Positions 28,039 through 36,974 of a DNA stretch of 64,000 nucleotides are shown here, in pieces. The DNA lies in contig JAFXXD010000012.1 of NCBI GenBank assembly GCA_017542475.1, positions 62,001 through 126,000 on the forward strand, in the 5' to 3' direction. Positions within the stretch are counted from its first letter, which is position 1. Each line of letters starts with the position of its first letter. The stretch comes from Ruminococcus sp. (lineage in GTDB: Bacteria > Bacillota > Clostridia > Oscillospirales > Ruminococcaceae). The position numbers were made by a program, and so were the translations under genes. Below the pieces are notes generated by a model. The model was not told the origin of the DNA and did not search any database. It saw only the letters and a program-made list of their open reading frames with translations.

Positions 28039-28100
28039 GGCGGCGGAACGCCTCCCCTACAACGAACGGCTAATGCAGGCGCACAATGTGCGCCCCTACA
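28039..28100. repeat. Two TGTAGGG-type palindromic units
   Basis: Units 28039-28061 and 28079-28100, the second with a perfect GCGCAC/GTGCGC stem. Read on the minus strand, TGTAGGG begins 2-3 nt after the CobW-type gene stop codon. Confidence 0.75.
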
Positions 28101-28102
28101 CA

Positions 28103-29068
28103 TCAATAGAACGTCGCGACTTCCTTCTCGGGCGGTGCGGCGTCCGCGAGGGCAACTACCCTCAGAACAGGTCCAGCGCCCTTGTAGAGCTTATGCTTCT
28201 GCACGCTTATCTTGGCGGTGACGTTTACCCAGTGCTTGGGCTGACGCGGCTCGAAGGGAGTGTCCCACTCGGCGACCGCCCAGCAGTATTGTATGTCCTC
28301 GACGCAGCAGGTCATGATGTGCCTGCCGAGCGCGAAGCAGTTAGGCGGGAATTTCTTATTCTTGGCGGCAAGCCCCTTGAAGGTGACAGTCTTGCCGTCG
28401 TATTTGCCGGGGTCTTCCATAATATCGCGGTACCACAGGGCGAAGTCCTCGTCCTTGATGACGATATTCTCAGCCTCGACGTCAAACGGGAGCGGGTCCT
28501 CGATGTCGTCGTAGGCGACCTGTCCGTCGTTGTATTCGTAGCATATCTCGGTGCGGCGGCTCACTCCGCGCACTATCTTGTGGAACTCGGGCACGTCGAA
28601 GCTCCTGTCGAAGCGGTTGAAGACGACGAGCTCGCAGAGGTTAAGCTTGTCCACAACGAGACTGCGCATATTCGCATTATAGTTGAGGAAGGTCGTGCCG
28701 TCGGCGAAGAACATCACCTGCGCTACAGCCCAGTTCTGCGGCATATTCTGGAAGAGGTCGCTGACGTTCCACATACCGTTGTACTCGATGACAACGCGCT
28801 CGGCGTTAGTCTCGAATGCGAGCCTTGCGAGGTTGGCGATGGTCATTTCCTCCTTGGACTCGATATTGCGTATCTCCACGACGCCCTTCTTCGCAAAGCG
28901 CGAGGGCTCATACTCCTCTATGCCCTCCTCGAAGACGAGAAGAAGCGTCCTTTCGCCGTTGTTGAAGCGCTTATCCTCGAGCGTCTCCTGTATGAACTTG
29001 GTCTTTCCCGATTCGAGGAAGCCGAGAAACAGGTAAACGGGGATAGGCTCCTGCTGATTCCTTGGCAT
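28103..29068 (-). CDS. CobW-family GTPase with C-terminal TIGR03943/DUF1980-like domain (putative)
   Basis: 321 residues. The P-loop is LFLGFLESGKTKFI and the guanine-specificity motif is VVFNRFDRS, both fitting the G3E/CobW GTPases. The canonical CxCC metal motif is missing. After about residue 200 the sequence changes to a beta-rich region with VTFKGLAA, ALGRHIMTCCVEDIQ and HWVNVTAKI, which resembles the DUF1980/TIGR03943 domain of YcgQ-type proteins that often work beside CobW proteins. The gene starts 11 nt after the second CobW gene. A role in metal handling is inferred. Confidence 0.75.
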   Translation of the reverse strand: MPRNQQEPIPVYLFLGFLESGKTKFIQETLEDKRFNNGERTLLLVFEEGIEEYEPSRFAKKGVVEIRNIESKEEMTIANLARLAFETNAERVVIEYNGMWNVSDLFQNMPQNWAVAQVMFFADGTTFLNYNANMRSLVVDKLNLCELVVFNRFDRSFDVPEFHKIVRGVSRRTEICYEYNDGQVAYDDIEDPLPFDVEAENIVIKDEDFALWYRDIMEDPGKYDGKTVTFKGLAAKNKKFPPNCFALGRHIMTCCVEDIQYCWAVAEWDTPFEPRQPKHWVNVTAKISVQKHKLYKGAGPVLRVVALADAAPPEKEVATFY

Positions 29069-29079
29069 GGTGCTCCTCC

Positions 29080-30201
29080 TTATTCAACGCAGAACAGCTT
29101 GGCTACGGCTTCCTCGTTCAGCTTGGAGCCGATAACGCAAAGTCTGCCCGTAGTTTCGGCGCTTCCGTGTCTTACGTCGGGCACGCCGGGGACGTAATCG
29201 AAGTGAATCCACTGACCGTCCTCGCCCGCAACGATCCCCTTCGCGCGGAGCACGATACCGTATGTCGCCTCATCGGACAGAGCCTCCAGAGCCGCCGTTA
29301 CAGCCTCGACCGTATACGGGCGGGGAGTCTCGGCGCCCCAGCTCATGAAGACCTCGTCCGCGTGGTGGTGGTGATGCTCGTGGTCGTGGTCATGACAGCC
29401 GCAGGTGCAGTCGGGACCGTGGTCATGGTGGTGCTCGTGTTCGTGTTCATCGTGGTCGTGGTGATGATGTTCATGCTCATGCTCGTGCTCGTCATCGTCG
29501 TGGTCGTGATGATGATGATGTTCGTGCTCTTCATCGTCGTGGTGATGATGGTGCTCGTGGTGGTGGTTAGCCTCGTCAAGCAGAGCCTTCAGCTCATCGC
29601 TGAGGGTGTTCTTCTGCGTCATAGCGTCAACGAGCTGCTTGCCCGTGAGCTCGTCCCACTCGGTCGTTACCACGGGAGCCTCCTTGTTGAGCTCACGCAG
29701 GAGCTCCACCGCCTCGCCGAGCTTCTCCTGCGAGAGGCCCTGAGTGTGGCTGAGGATAATGCAGCTTGCGTACTCTATCTGATTGTTGAAGAACTCGCCG
29801 AAATTCTTGTGGTACATCTTGCACTTCTTGGCGTCAACGACCGTAGTGAAGCCGTCGAGCTCGACATCGTGGGCGTCGATGTTGCGTACAGCGTTGATAA
29901 CGTCGCTGAGCTTGCCAACGCCCGAGGGCTCGATAAGGATACGGTCGGGCTTGTACTCGTCAAGCACCTTCACGAGAGCTTTGCCGAAGTCTCCGACAAG
30001 TGAACAGCAGATACAGCCCGAGTTCATCTCGGTTATCTCGATACCGGCGTCCTTGAGGAAGCCGCCGTCGATGCCTATCTGACCGAACTCGTTCTCGATG
30101 AGGACGAGCTTCTCGCCCTTGTAGCCCTCGTTGATGAGCTTCTTGATGAGCGTAGTCTTGCCGGCACCGAGGAAGCCTGAGAATATGGTAATTTTAGTCA
30201 T
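29080..30201 (-). CDS. CobW/ZNG1-type GTP-dependent metallochaperone with His-rich loop
   Basis: 373 residues. P-loop SGFLGAGKTTLIKKL, metal-binding CxCC motif GCICCSL and Switch/NKxD-region features mark the G3E GTPase. Between about residues 210 and 285 lies an extreme His/Asp/Glu tract broken by a CTCGCHD cluster, suitable for binding Zn, Ni or Co ions. The C-terminal CobW_C domain follows. Such proteins insert zinc into client enzymes under metal limitation. No obvious Zur box was found upstream. Confidence 0.93.
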   Translation of the reverse strand: MTKITIFSGFLGAGKTTLIKKLINEGYKGEKLVLIENEFGQIGIDGGFLKDAGIEITEMNSGCICCSLVGDFGKALVKVLDEYKPDRILIEPSGVGKLSDVINAVRNIDAHDVELDGFTTVVDAKKCKMYHKNFGEFFNNQIEYASCIILSHTQGLSQEKLGEAVELLRELNKEAPVVTTEWDELTGKQLVDAMTQKNTLSDELKALLDEANHHHEHHHHHDDEEHEHHHHHDHDDDEHEHEHEHHHHDHDEHEHEHHHDHGPDCTCGCHDHDHEHHHHHADEVFMSWGAETPRPYTVEAVTAALEALSDEATYGIVLRAKGIVAGEDGQWIHFDYVPGVPDVRHGSAETTGRLCVIGSKLNEEAVAKLFCVE

Positions 30202-30242
30202 AGTGAAACACTTCTTTCCAAAAAATCTTTACACAATATTAT

Positions 30243-30271
30243 ATTATATCACTTTCGGACGCGAAATGCAA
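30243..30271 (-). promoter_or_regulatory. Sigma-A promoter of the CobW gene pair
   Basis: Minus strand TTGCAT, 17-nt spacer, TATAAT. A perfect 12-bp palindrome TGACAATTGTCA lies at 30291-30302, about 20 nt upstream of the -35, and could be a regulator site. Confidence 0.75.
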
Positions 30272-30314
30272 GAGCCAGTGCAAAATTCTCTGACAATTGT
30301 CAAACTTCTTTCTG

Positions 30315-30470
30315 TGGGACTCTGTCCCACACCCTGCAAGGACTCTGCCCTTGACCCGCTGGGACTCTGTCCCAGACCCTGTCGGGGAGCGCACTCCCCG
30401 AACCCCTAACTACGTTGCCGCTCGTAAACTCGCTCACTCCATACAAAAGGCATAGTCTGCTTTCGGCGGG
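30315..30470. repeat. Modular palindrome array, copy A
   Basis: Four short palindromes in a row: GGGACTCTGTCCC, AAGGACTCTGCCCTT, GGGACTCTGTCCC and CGGGGAGCGCACTCCCCG. They are joined by GACCC-type spacers and followed by about 70 bp that are almost identical to copy B at 32997-33157. Confidence 0.8.
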
Positions 30471-30511
30471 GAGCAAAAGCTAATATACAAAAGCGGTATG
30501 CAATAACATCG

Positions 30512-30595
30512 TGTAGGGACGCCCTTTGGGCGTCCGCAGAAGCCGAACACGGCGACGGTTACATATTTGAAGGACCGCCAAAGGCAGCCCCTACA
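30512..30595. repeat. TGTAGGG-type palindromic units, facing pair
   Basis: The left unit begins TGTAGGG and has stem ACGCCC/GGGCGT. The right unit ends CCCTACA. They sit between the two divergent transcription units, just upstream of the ACT-hom promoter. Confidence 0.75.
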
Positions 30596-30658
30596 AAGCA
30601 AAACCGCTCCAATGTCATTTTCCACAAAAAAACATCGGAAACGATTCGTTTTTCCGCC

Positions 30659-30687
30659 TTGACAAATAGTTGAAAACGTGGTATAGT
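30659..30687 (+). promoter_or_regulatory. Sigma-A promoter of ACT-hom operon
   Basis: TTGACA, 17-nt spacer, TATAGT. The start site is expected near 30694, about 55 nt before the ACT gene. Confidence 0.88.
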
Positions 30688-30748
30688 TAATAAGTAATGT
30701 ACAGTTGTTCGTCTACGGCGGACGATTTTTCAGTTAAGGGTGATTGTT

Positions 30749-31192
30749 ATGGAAAAAAAATCACAGCTCATCGTCGTTGACGCGATGATACTTCCCGATG
30801 TTTTCACCAAGGTGCTCGAGGTCAAGAAGCTGATGGCGCAGAAGGGCGAGAAGAGCTTCGCCTCCGCCTGCAAGCGCGTCGGTATCTCCCGCAGTGCCTA
30901 CTATAAGTACAAGGACAGCGTTTTCTCCTATGAGGAGCTCTTCAACCGCAGGATAGTGAATCTCTACCTCCTGCTGAGCGACAGCCCCGGCGTGCTCTCG
31001 AGCGTGCTGGTGTTCCTGCACGGGCTCGACGCGAATATCCTCACGGTAAATCAGAGCATTCCCGTTGACGGAGCTGCTACCGTGAACATCTCGCTGAGAA
31101 TGGCGGACGCTTCCCCCGACGAGATACTTTCCCTTAACTCTATAACAGAACTTGACGGCGTGCTTGAGGCAAAAGTCCTCTCCGCCGAATAA
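30749..31192 (+). CDS. ACT-domain protein (PheB/UPF0735 type)
   Basis: 147 residues from the ATG at 30749 (AAGGGTG about 6 nt upstream; a GTG three codons earlier is less well placed). The N-terminal half includes a helix-turn-helix-like SFASACKRVGISRSAYYKYKD, and the C-terminal ACT fold holds DSPGVLSSVLVFLHGLDANI. This is the PheB group, which commonly precedes homoserine dehydrogenase and is thought to sense an amino acid. It is 17 nt from hom. Confidence 0.88.
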   Translation: MEKKSQLIVVDAMILPDVFTKVLEVKKLMAQKGEKSFASACKRVGISRSAYYKYKDSVFSYEELFNRRIVNLYLLLSDSPGVLSSVLVFLHGLDANILTVNQSIPVDGAATVNISLRMADASPDEILSLNSITELDGVLEAKVLSAE

Positions 31193-31209
31193 TACGGAGG
31201 TTTTCTTTT

Positions 31210-32403
31210 ATGTCAGTCAAATTTGCAGTATTAGGTCACGGTGTAGTCGGCTCGGGCGTTGTTGAGCTCTTCTACAAGAACAAGAAGAGCATTGAGCATC
31301 GCGCGGGTACGGAGATGGATATCAAGTATATCCTCGACCTCCGCGATTTCCCCGATTCGCCGTATCAGGATAAATTCACGAAGGACTTCAACGACATCCT
31401 CAATGACGACGAGGTTAAAGCTGTTGCCGAGTGTATGGGAGGCGTAGAGCCTGCATTCACGTTTGTGAAGTCCTGCCTTGAGAAGGGCAAGAGCGTTTCC
31501 ACGTCGAACAAGGAGCTCGTCGCTGAGAAAGGCGATATCCTCCTCGCTACAGCTAAGGCTCACAACTGCAACTTCTTCTTCGAGGCGAGCGTCGGCGGCG
31601 CTATCCCGATAATCCGCCCGCTCCACCGTTGTCTCGCGGCTAACGACATCGACAAGGTCGCGGGTATACTCAATGGCACGACAAACTTCATTCTCACGAA
31701 GATGTACAACGACAATATGTCCTTCGCGGACGCTCTCGCGCTCGCTCAGAAGCTCGGCTACGCGGAAAAAGACCCGACAGCCGACGTTGAGGGACACGAC
31801 GCGTGCCGCAAGATATGCATTATTTCCTCGCTCGTATTCGGCAAACACGTCTATCCCAAGGACGTCTACACGAAGGGTATTTCCGAGGTCGATCTCGCAG
31901 ACGTTGCCGCGGCTGATATCCTCGGACACGCTATCAAGCTCATTGCTTCCGTAAGACGTCTCGGCGACGGAAGGATTCTCCCCGTTGTTATGCCCATGCT
32001 TGTACCGCACGAGAACATTATGGCAGGCGTAAACGACGTATTCAACGCCGTGCTCGTATACGGCGACGGCATAGATCAGGCAATGTTCTACGGCAGAGGC
32101 GCAGGCAAGCTCCCGACGGCAAGCGCTGTTATGGGTGACGTAATTGAAGCCGTAAAGCACAAGGTAACGGTATTCTCGCAGTCGTGGGAGTCCTCGAGCG
32201 ACAACAGCTTCGTAGCTCCTGTGAACGAGCTCACGACGAAGTGGTACTTCCGAGTGCCCGCCGACAGCAAAATCGAAATTGAAGGCGCTTACACGGACGA
32301 GAACGGCATCTCCTTCATCAGCGAGGACAAGCTCACATTCGACGAGGCTAAGGCAAAGGCAAAGTCGCTGAACGCGCTTGCTTATCTCCCTGTGCTTGAC
32401 TGA
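31210..32403 (+). CDS. hom: Homoserine dehydrogenase
   Basis: 397 residues. NAD(P)-binding GHGVVGSGVVELF, VSTSNKELVAEKG, GILNGTTNFILTKM and DPTADVEGHDACRK are diagnostic. It reduces aspartate semialdehyde to homoserine in the threonine/methionine pathway. It is shorter than the common 430-residue form and seems to lack a full C-terminal ACT domain, so the adjacent ACT protein may supply regulation in trans (inference). GGAGG lies 9 nt before the ATG. Confidence 0.95.
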   Translation: MSVKFAVLGHGVVGSGVVELFYKNKKSIEHRAGTEMDIKYILDLRDFPDSPYQDKFTKDFNDILNDDEVKAVAECMGGVEPAFTFVKSCLEKGKSVSTSNKELVAEKGDILLATAKAHNCNFFFEASVGGAIPIIRPLHRCLAANDIDKVAGILNGTTNFILTKMYNDNMSFADALALAQKLGYAEKDPTADVEGHDACRKICIISSLVFGKHVYPKDVYTKGISEVDLADVAAADILGHAIKLIASVRRLGDGRILPVVMPMLVPHENIMAGVNDVFNAVLVYGDGIDQAMFYGRGAGKLPTASAVMGDVIEAVKHKVTVFSQSWESSSDNSFVAPVNELTTKWYFRVPADSKIEIEGAYTDENGISFISEDKLTFDEAKAKAKSLNALAYLPVLD

Positions 32404-32454
32404 CGTCTATTTCAGAGGATAAGAGGAATACTATTTAGTAAAGGAGGAAACGCC

Positions 32455-32997
32455 ATGTCAATGCCTACCGATCACAAATACACAGCCGATGAATACTTCG
32501 CACTCACTCCCGAGACAAACGAACACGTTGAGCTCCGCGACGGTCAGATCATTGACTTCGCCACTCCTACGGTGCTTCATCAGGATATAGTCGGCGGTCT
32601 TTATTCGGAGATACGCAGCTTTATCAAAAACAATAAAGGTGACTGCAAACCATTTGTCTCGCCGCTTGACGTCAAGCTCGACAACTACAACGTAGTTCAG
32701 CCCGATGTATTCGTCATCTGCGACCCGTCCAAATACGACGAGAAGCGCTGCTACGGCGCTCCCGACTGGGTGATCGAGGTGCTCTCCACGAACCGCAGCG
32801 ACGACCTCATCAGCAAGCTCGCACTCTATCAGAGGTTCGGCGTCCGCGAATACTGGATAGTTGACCCCAAGAACGAGAAAACACTTGTCTACTTCTTCGA
32901 GCGCAGCGACCTCCCGAACATCTACACCTTCGACAGCGCCGTACCCGTCGGAATATACGACGGCAAGCTGACAATCAACGTCTCCGAGATCGTATAG
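32455..32997 (+). CDS. Uma2-family (DUF820) endonuclease-like protein
   Basis: 180 residues. TADEYFALTPETNEHVELRDGQI, VQPDVFVICD and the PD-(D/E)XK-like core APDWVIEVLSTNRSDDLISKLALYQ match the Uma2/DUF820 family of restriction-endonuclease-fold proteins, often multicopy in Firmicutes and Cyanobacteria. Its function is unknown. AAAGGAGG precedes the ATG. The gene sits alone between hom and a palindrome array. Confidence 0.9.
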   Translation: MSMPTDHKYTADEYFALTPETNEHVELRDGQIIDFATPTVLHQDIVGGLYSEIRSFIKNNKGDCKPFVSPLDVKLDNYNVVQPDVFVICDPSKYDEKRCYGAPDWVIEVLSTNRSDDLISKLALYQRFGVREYWIVDPKNEKTLVYFFERSDLPNIYTFDSAVPVGIYDGKLTINVSEIV

Positions 32998-33157
32998 CAA
33001 GGGCGCTGCCCTTGACCCGCCTAAGGCTCTGCCTTAGGAATCCGCTGGGGCGCAGCCCCAGACCCTGTCGGGGAGCGCACTCCCCGAACCCCCAGCTACG
33101 TTGCCGCTCGCAAGCTCGCTCACTCTGTACAAAAGGCATAGTTTGCTTTCGGCGGGT
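32997..33157. repeat. Modular palindrome array, copy B
   Basis: Modules AAGGGCGCTGCCCTT, CCTAAGGCTCTGCCTTAGG, GGGGCGCAGCCCC and CGGGGAGCGCACTCCCCG, then a tail nearly identical to copy A (30315-30470). The first modules differ completely in arm sequence from copy A but remain palindromic. The rest of 33158-33287 shows a GGGCGGAC/GTCCGCCC hairpin followed by a T run (33190-33220), which could terminate the Uma2 transcript. Confidence 0.8.
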
Positions 33158-33287
33158 AACAACAACAGCAAGTTGATCTTCAAAAATAGGGCGGACAACG
33201 AAGTCCGCCCGAAATTTTTTTCAAAACCTGTAACGTTTCGTCTTTCAAAGCTACTAACAGATAGAAGCTTCTGAAGGAGGTCAGCCA

Positions 33288-33773
33288 ATGAAGAAAGACA
33301 TTGAGGAATACTACGAGAAATACGGCGCGAAGGTCTACGCCTATCTGCTCGGTATGAGCGGCGACGGCGACATCTCCCGCGACCTCACACAGGAGACCTT
33401 CGTCCGCGCGATAGGCTCGCTGAGCTCATTCGACAGCAAGTGCTCGGTGAGCACGTGGCTGTGCTCGATAGCGAAGAACCTGTGGCTCAATGAGGTGAGA
33501 CGGCGCGGACTTCACCCCTCCGCTGACGTGAGCGACGCCCCGCCCGAGCCCGACCTCGTCTCCCCTGCTCCCGACGAAGCCGCCGAGCAGCGCAACTCGA
33601 AGATGTTCGTGCTGCGGCAGGTGCACTCCCTGCCCGAAACGGAGAAGGAGATAATCCTGCTCCGCGCGACGGGAGCGATGACCTTCGCGGAGATAGGCGA
33701 GCTCTTCGGAAAGACCGAAAACTGGGCGCGTGTGACGTTCTACCGCGCAAAGCAAAAGCTGAGAAAGGAGTAA
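33288..33773 (+). CDS. ECF-family RNA polymerase sigma factor
   Basis: 161 residues with region 2 (DLTQETFVRAIGSLSSFD, STWLCSIAKNLWLNEVRR) and region 4 (LPETEKEIILLRATGAMTFAEIGELFGKTENWARVTFYRAKQKL). It overlaps the next gene, which encodes a zinc-type anti-sigma factor. Upstream, TGTAAC at 33230 resembles an ECF -35 element, consistent with autoregulation, but a well-spaced -10 was not found. GAAGGAGG precedes the ATG. Confidence 0.94.
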   Translation: MKKDIEEYYEKYGAKVYAYLLGMSGDGDISRDLTQETFVRAIGSLSSFDSKCSVSTWLCSIAKNLWLNEVRRRGLHPSADVSDAPPEPDLVSPAPDEAAEQRNSKMFVLRQVHSLPETEKEIILLRATGAMTFAEIGELFGKTENWARVTFYRAKQKLRKE

Positions 33774-33778
33774 TGACT

Positions 33779-34609
33779 ATGAAATGTGAGATAATCCGTG
33801 ATCTGCTGCCCGTCTACTGCGACGGTCTCGCCTCGGAGGAGACACGTGCGGAGGTCGAAGCGCACATCGCCGACTGCGATGACTGCCGCGAGCGCCTTCG
33901 CCTGATGAAGGAGGCAGTCCCCGAAGTGCCGAAGGCGGACATCGAGCCGATGAAGAAGATAAAGCGCTCGCTGAGGCTGAGACTCGTGCTTGTGATAGGA
34001 ATGGTCTGCCTCGGACTGCTTGCGGGGCTGTACAATATGCTTGTAGTTCACCCATTGCCGATAAGTTCAAAAGGTATAACAACTGAGCATTACTCGCGAA
34101 TGAATTACGGAAATATGCTTTATGTATACGACAACGGAAAAGACGAAAGTACTCTTGATGTACCGAAGGACAGCAAGTTTGTCATTGACAAGGAAAACGA
34201 CTGTGTGTGGCTTGACGGCAAGAAAGCCATATGGTCGACAAAGAGCGTCAACGGTGTTATAACGGAAATCAAATATGTACCCGCAAACGGCGTACTTGTA
34301 CGCGAGGGAATACTATGTGTGAATATAAAATGTGATACCCCGTTCAAAGCAGTACGGTATAATTATGACTTTGACCAGTGGCCGCGCCCGAGCGTGACCA
34401 ACCCGTATGACTATACACTTACACTTTGTCCGTGTCTGCCATTCAGACAGGACATCAACGCTTGTCTTGAAGAAGGCAACGTATTCCGTGCGGAGTTTGA
34501 AGGCTACAAATGCTCTGAGGGCGCGACTCTGACGATACACTGCCGCGACAAGGACATAGTGTTAGACCTCCACGAGCTCGCAGTCGAAGAAGGAATATTT
34601 GAAGAATAA
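33779..34609 (+). CDS. Anti-sigma factor with zinc-binding ZAS/zf-HC2 domain and one membrane helix
   Basis: 276 residues from the ATG at 33779; this ATG is 8 nt from AAAGGAG, whereas the earlier ATG at 33773 overlaps the sigma stop and is too close. The N-terminus has CDGLASEETRAEVEAHIADCDDC, the HxxxCxxC zinc motif that grips the cognate sigma factor. A membrane helix near residues 65-85 is followed by about 190 extracytoplasmic residues that probably sense the signal. A TGTAGGG unit begins one base after its stop codon. Confidence 0.9.
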   Translation: MKCEIIRDLLPVYCDGLASEETRAEVEAHIADCDDCRERLRLMKEAVPEVPKADIEPMKKIKRSLRLRLVLVIGMVCLGLLAGLYNMLVVHPLPISSKGITTEHYSRMNYGNMLYVYDNGKDESTLDVPKDSKFVIDKENDCVWLDGKKAIWSTKSVNGVITEIKYVPANGVLVREGILCVNIKCDTPFKAVRYNYDFDQWPRPSVTNPYDYTLTLCPCLPFRQDINACLEEGNVFRAEFEGYKCSEGATLTIHCRDKDIVLDLHELAVEEGIFEE

Positions 34610-34610
34610 C

Positions 34611-34695
34611 TGTAGGGGCGGCTTTCCGCCGCCCGCAACACACCGAAACGGTACAAAACAACATCGTGTAGGGGACGCCGCCCTCGGCGTCCCGC
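34611..34695. repeat. Two TGTAGGG-type palindromic units in tandem
   Basis: Units 34611-34636 (stem GGCGGC/GCCGCC) and 34667-34695 (stem GGACGCCG/CGGCGTCC), both in the same orientation as the anti-sigma gene. The first starts right after its stop codon. Confidence 0.8.
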
Positions 34696-34707
34696 ATATT
34701 ATATAAC

Positions 34708-34739
34708 GCAAAAACGGCTGACCTTTGCGGTCAGCCGTT
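34708..34739 (-). terminator. Intrinsic terminator of EF-G-like gene
   Basis: Minus strand 11-bp stem AACGGCTGACC / GGTCAGCCGTT with a GCAAA loop and a T run, 12 nt after the stop codon. Confidence 0.9.
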
Positions 34740-34750
34740 ATCATTATGCA

Positions 34751-36835
34751 TTATTCCTCTACGCTGCTTACGGAGGAGATAACCTCTGTTACGAGGTTTG
34801 CGGGGAGCTGTTCATATCTGAGGAAGTCGAATGTGAAGCTACCCATGCCGCGTGTAGTCTGGCGGAGGTACATTGCGAAGTCGTGCATCTCACGGACAGG
34901 AACCTCCGCGACTATCTGAGTGATACCGTGGGAAACGGGCTCCATACCGAGAACACGTCCGCGGCGCTTGTTGAGCTCGCCCATGATGTCGCCTGTATTC
35001 TCATCGGGAGCAGTAACCTTCAGCTCGCCGATAGGCTCAAGCATAACGGGGTCAGCCTGACGGAGACCTTCCTTGTACGCGATGGAAGCGGCAGTCTTGA
35101 ACGCCATTTCCGACGAATCAACGGGGTGATATGAGCCGTCAACGAGGATAGCCTTGAGTCCTACTACGGGGCAGCCCGCGAGCACGCCCTTCTTTACGGA
35201 CTCTTCAAGTCCCTTCTGAACAGCGGGGAAGTAATTCTTCGGAACAGCGCCGCCGAATACTCTCTCCTCGAAAACGAGGGTGTCGCTTACGCAGGGCTCG
35301 AACTCTATCCATACATCGCCGAACTGACCGTGTCCGCCCGACTGCTTTTTGTGTCTGCCCTGGACCTTTACCTTCTTGCGGATAGTCTCCTTGTAGGCTA
35401 TCTTCGGAACGGAGAGGACAACGTCCACGCCGAACTTGCCCTTGAGCTTGGCGGCTGCTACCTCGAGGTGCTGCTCGCCGAGACCGCTGAGTATCATCTC
35501 CTTGGTGTTCTCGTCCTGTACGTAGCTGAGGGACGGGTCTTCCTCGGTAATACGAGCCATTGCGGTGGATACCTTAGCCTCGTCGCCCTGAGACTTGGGC
35601 TTTACAGCCATTGAGTAGCACGGCTTCGGGAACTCCATAGCTCCGAATTCAACTATGCGCGATACGTCGGAGAGAGTATCGCCTGTATTTGCGGTTATCT
35701 TGGAGGCTACAACGATATCACCCGCAGGAGCGGAAGCGACCTCTGTCTGCTTCTTGCCGCAGAGCGAGTAGAGCTTGCCTATCTTCTCGTTATTGCCCGA
35801 TGCAGAGTTCACAGCCTCGCTGTTGGCTTTGAGCTTGCCCGACATAACACGTATGAACGACATCTTGCCGACAAACGGGTCTGCAACGGTCTTGAAAACG
35901 TAAGCAGAGAGCGGAGCGCCCTCGCTGCACGTGATGTCAACAATGTCCTTGGAGGGAGTATAAGCCTCGCCTGCGAACACCTCTGCGGGAGAGGGAAGCA
36001 GGAGCTCGAACTCCTTGAGGAGCATATCTATACCTGCGAGGTCAACAGCCGATGTGCACACAACGGGAGTGATGATACCTCTGTTCATACCGTCATGGAT
36101 ACCGTCGATGAGCTCCTTCTGCGTGAAGGGCTCGCCCTCGAAGAACTTCTCCATAAGCTCGTCGGAGGTCTCTGCAACAGCCTCAGAAACAGCGGCAACG
36201 AGTCCCTCGATACGGTACTCGAACTTCTCGCTTATCTCAGCTGTAGGCATATCGGTCTCGACAGCATTGCCCTTGCCGTCGTACTTGTAAGCCTTCATCT
36301 AGATGAGGTTGACATAGGAGACTATCTGTCCGCCGCTGATGACGGGAACAACTACAGGGCATACCGTAGGACCGAAAACGGTCTTGAGGTCGGTGAGGAC
36401 GTTGAAGAAGTTGGCGTCCTTGTCGTCTATCTTGGTAACGACGAACATCTTGGACTTGCCCTGCTTCACAGCCTCGTCGTAAGCCTTTCTTGCGCCAACC
36501 TTTACTCCCGACTTTGCGGATACTGTGATAAGTACGGTGTCAGCCGCACGGATACCCTCTGTCATCTCGGCAGCGAAGTCGAACAGACCGGGAGTATCGA
36601 GCAGGTTTATCTTATAGTCGTTATATTCAAAAGCAGCAAGCGAAGTGCTGATAGAAATAACTCTCTTTATCTCTTCGGGGTCGTAGTCGCATACAGTAGT
36701 ACCGTCAGCGGTCTTTCCGAGGCGGTCTGTAGCGCCTGCCTTGAACAGCAGAGCCTCTGCGAGCGAGGTCTTACCGGAGCCGTTGTGTCCGGCGAGTGCG
36801 ATATTTCTTATTTTGGATACATCATAGTCTTTCAT
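34751..36835 (-). pseudogene. EF-G-like GTPase (EF-G2 type) interrupted by in-frame TAG
   Basis: One reading frame of 695 codons from the ATG at 36835 (GGAGGAG 9 nt upstream) to 34751, matching a full EF-G-type protein, broken only by a TAG at 36299-36301 (codon 180): the frame reads ...SYVNLI, stop, MKAYKYDGKGN... The N-terminal GTPase part has P-loop LAGHNGSGKTSLAEAL, INLLDTPGLFDF and VVTKIDD. The C-terminal 515 residues contain EF-G domains II-V (GLGEQHLEV, CPVVGLKAILVDGSYHPVDSSE). The P-loop places it in the EF-G paralog group, not the main translocase. It may be a recent nonsense mutation, a sequencing error, or read-through. Promoter and terminator are intact. Confidence 0.88.
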
Positions 36836-36921
36836 CTTGGTTTTCTCCTCCGGTTTGAAAAATGTACAGGCTGCGATTATTGCAGTCTGTAATAAATGCA
36901 GTATATACAACCACAAGAATA

Positions 36922-36950
36922 ATTATATAGCAAATGTAAATAAATTGCAA
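36922..36950 (-). promoter_or_regulatory. Sigma-A promoter of EF-G-like gene
   Basis: Minus strand TTGCAA, 17-nt spacer, TATAAT, about 85 nt before the ATG. Confidence 0.82.
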
Positions 36951-36974
36951 TACTTTCACAATTTTTTCTACATA

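Noticed and set aside
29062..30003. Plus-strand frame with long Val/Met/Leu runs, apparently membrane-like
   Set aside because: It is the antisense of the His-rich CobW gene, whose P-loop and CxCC motif are clear.
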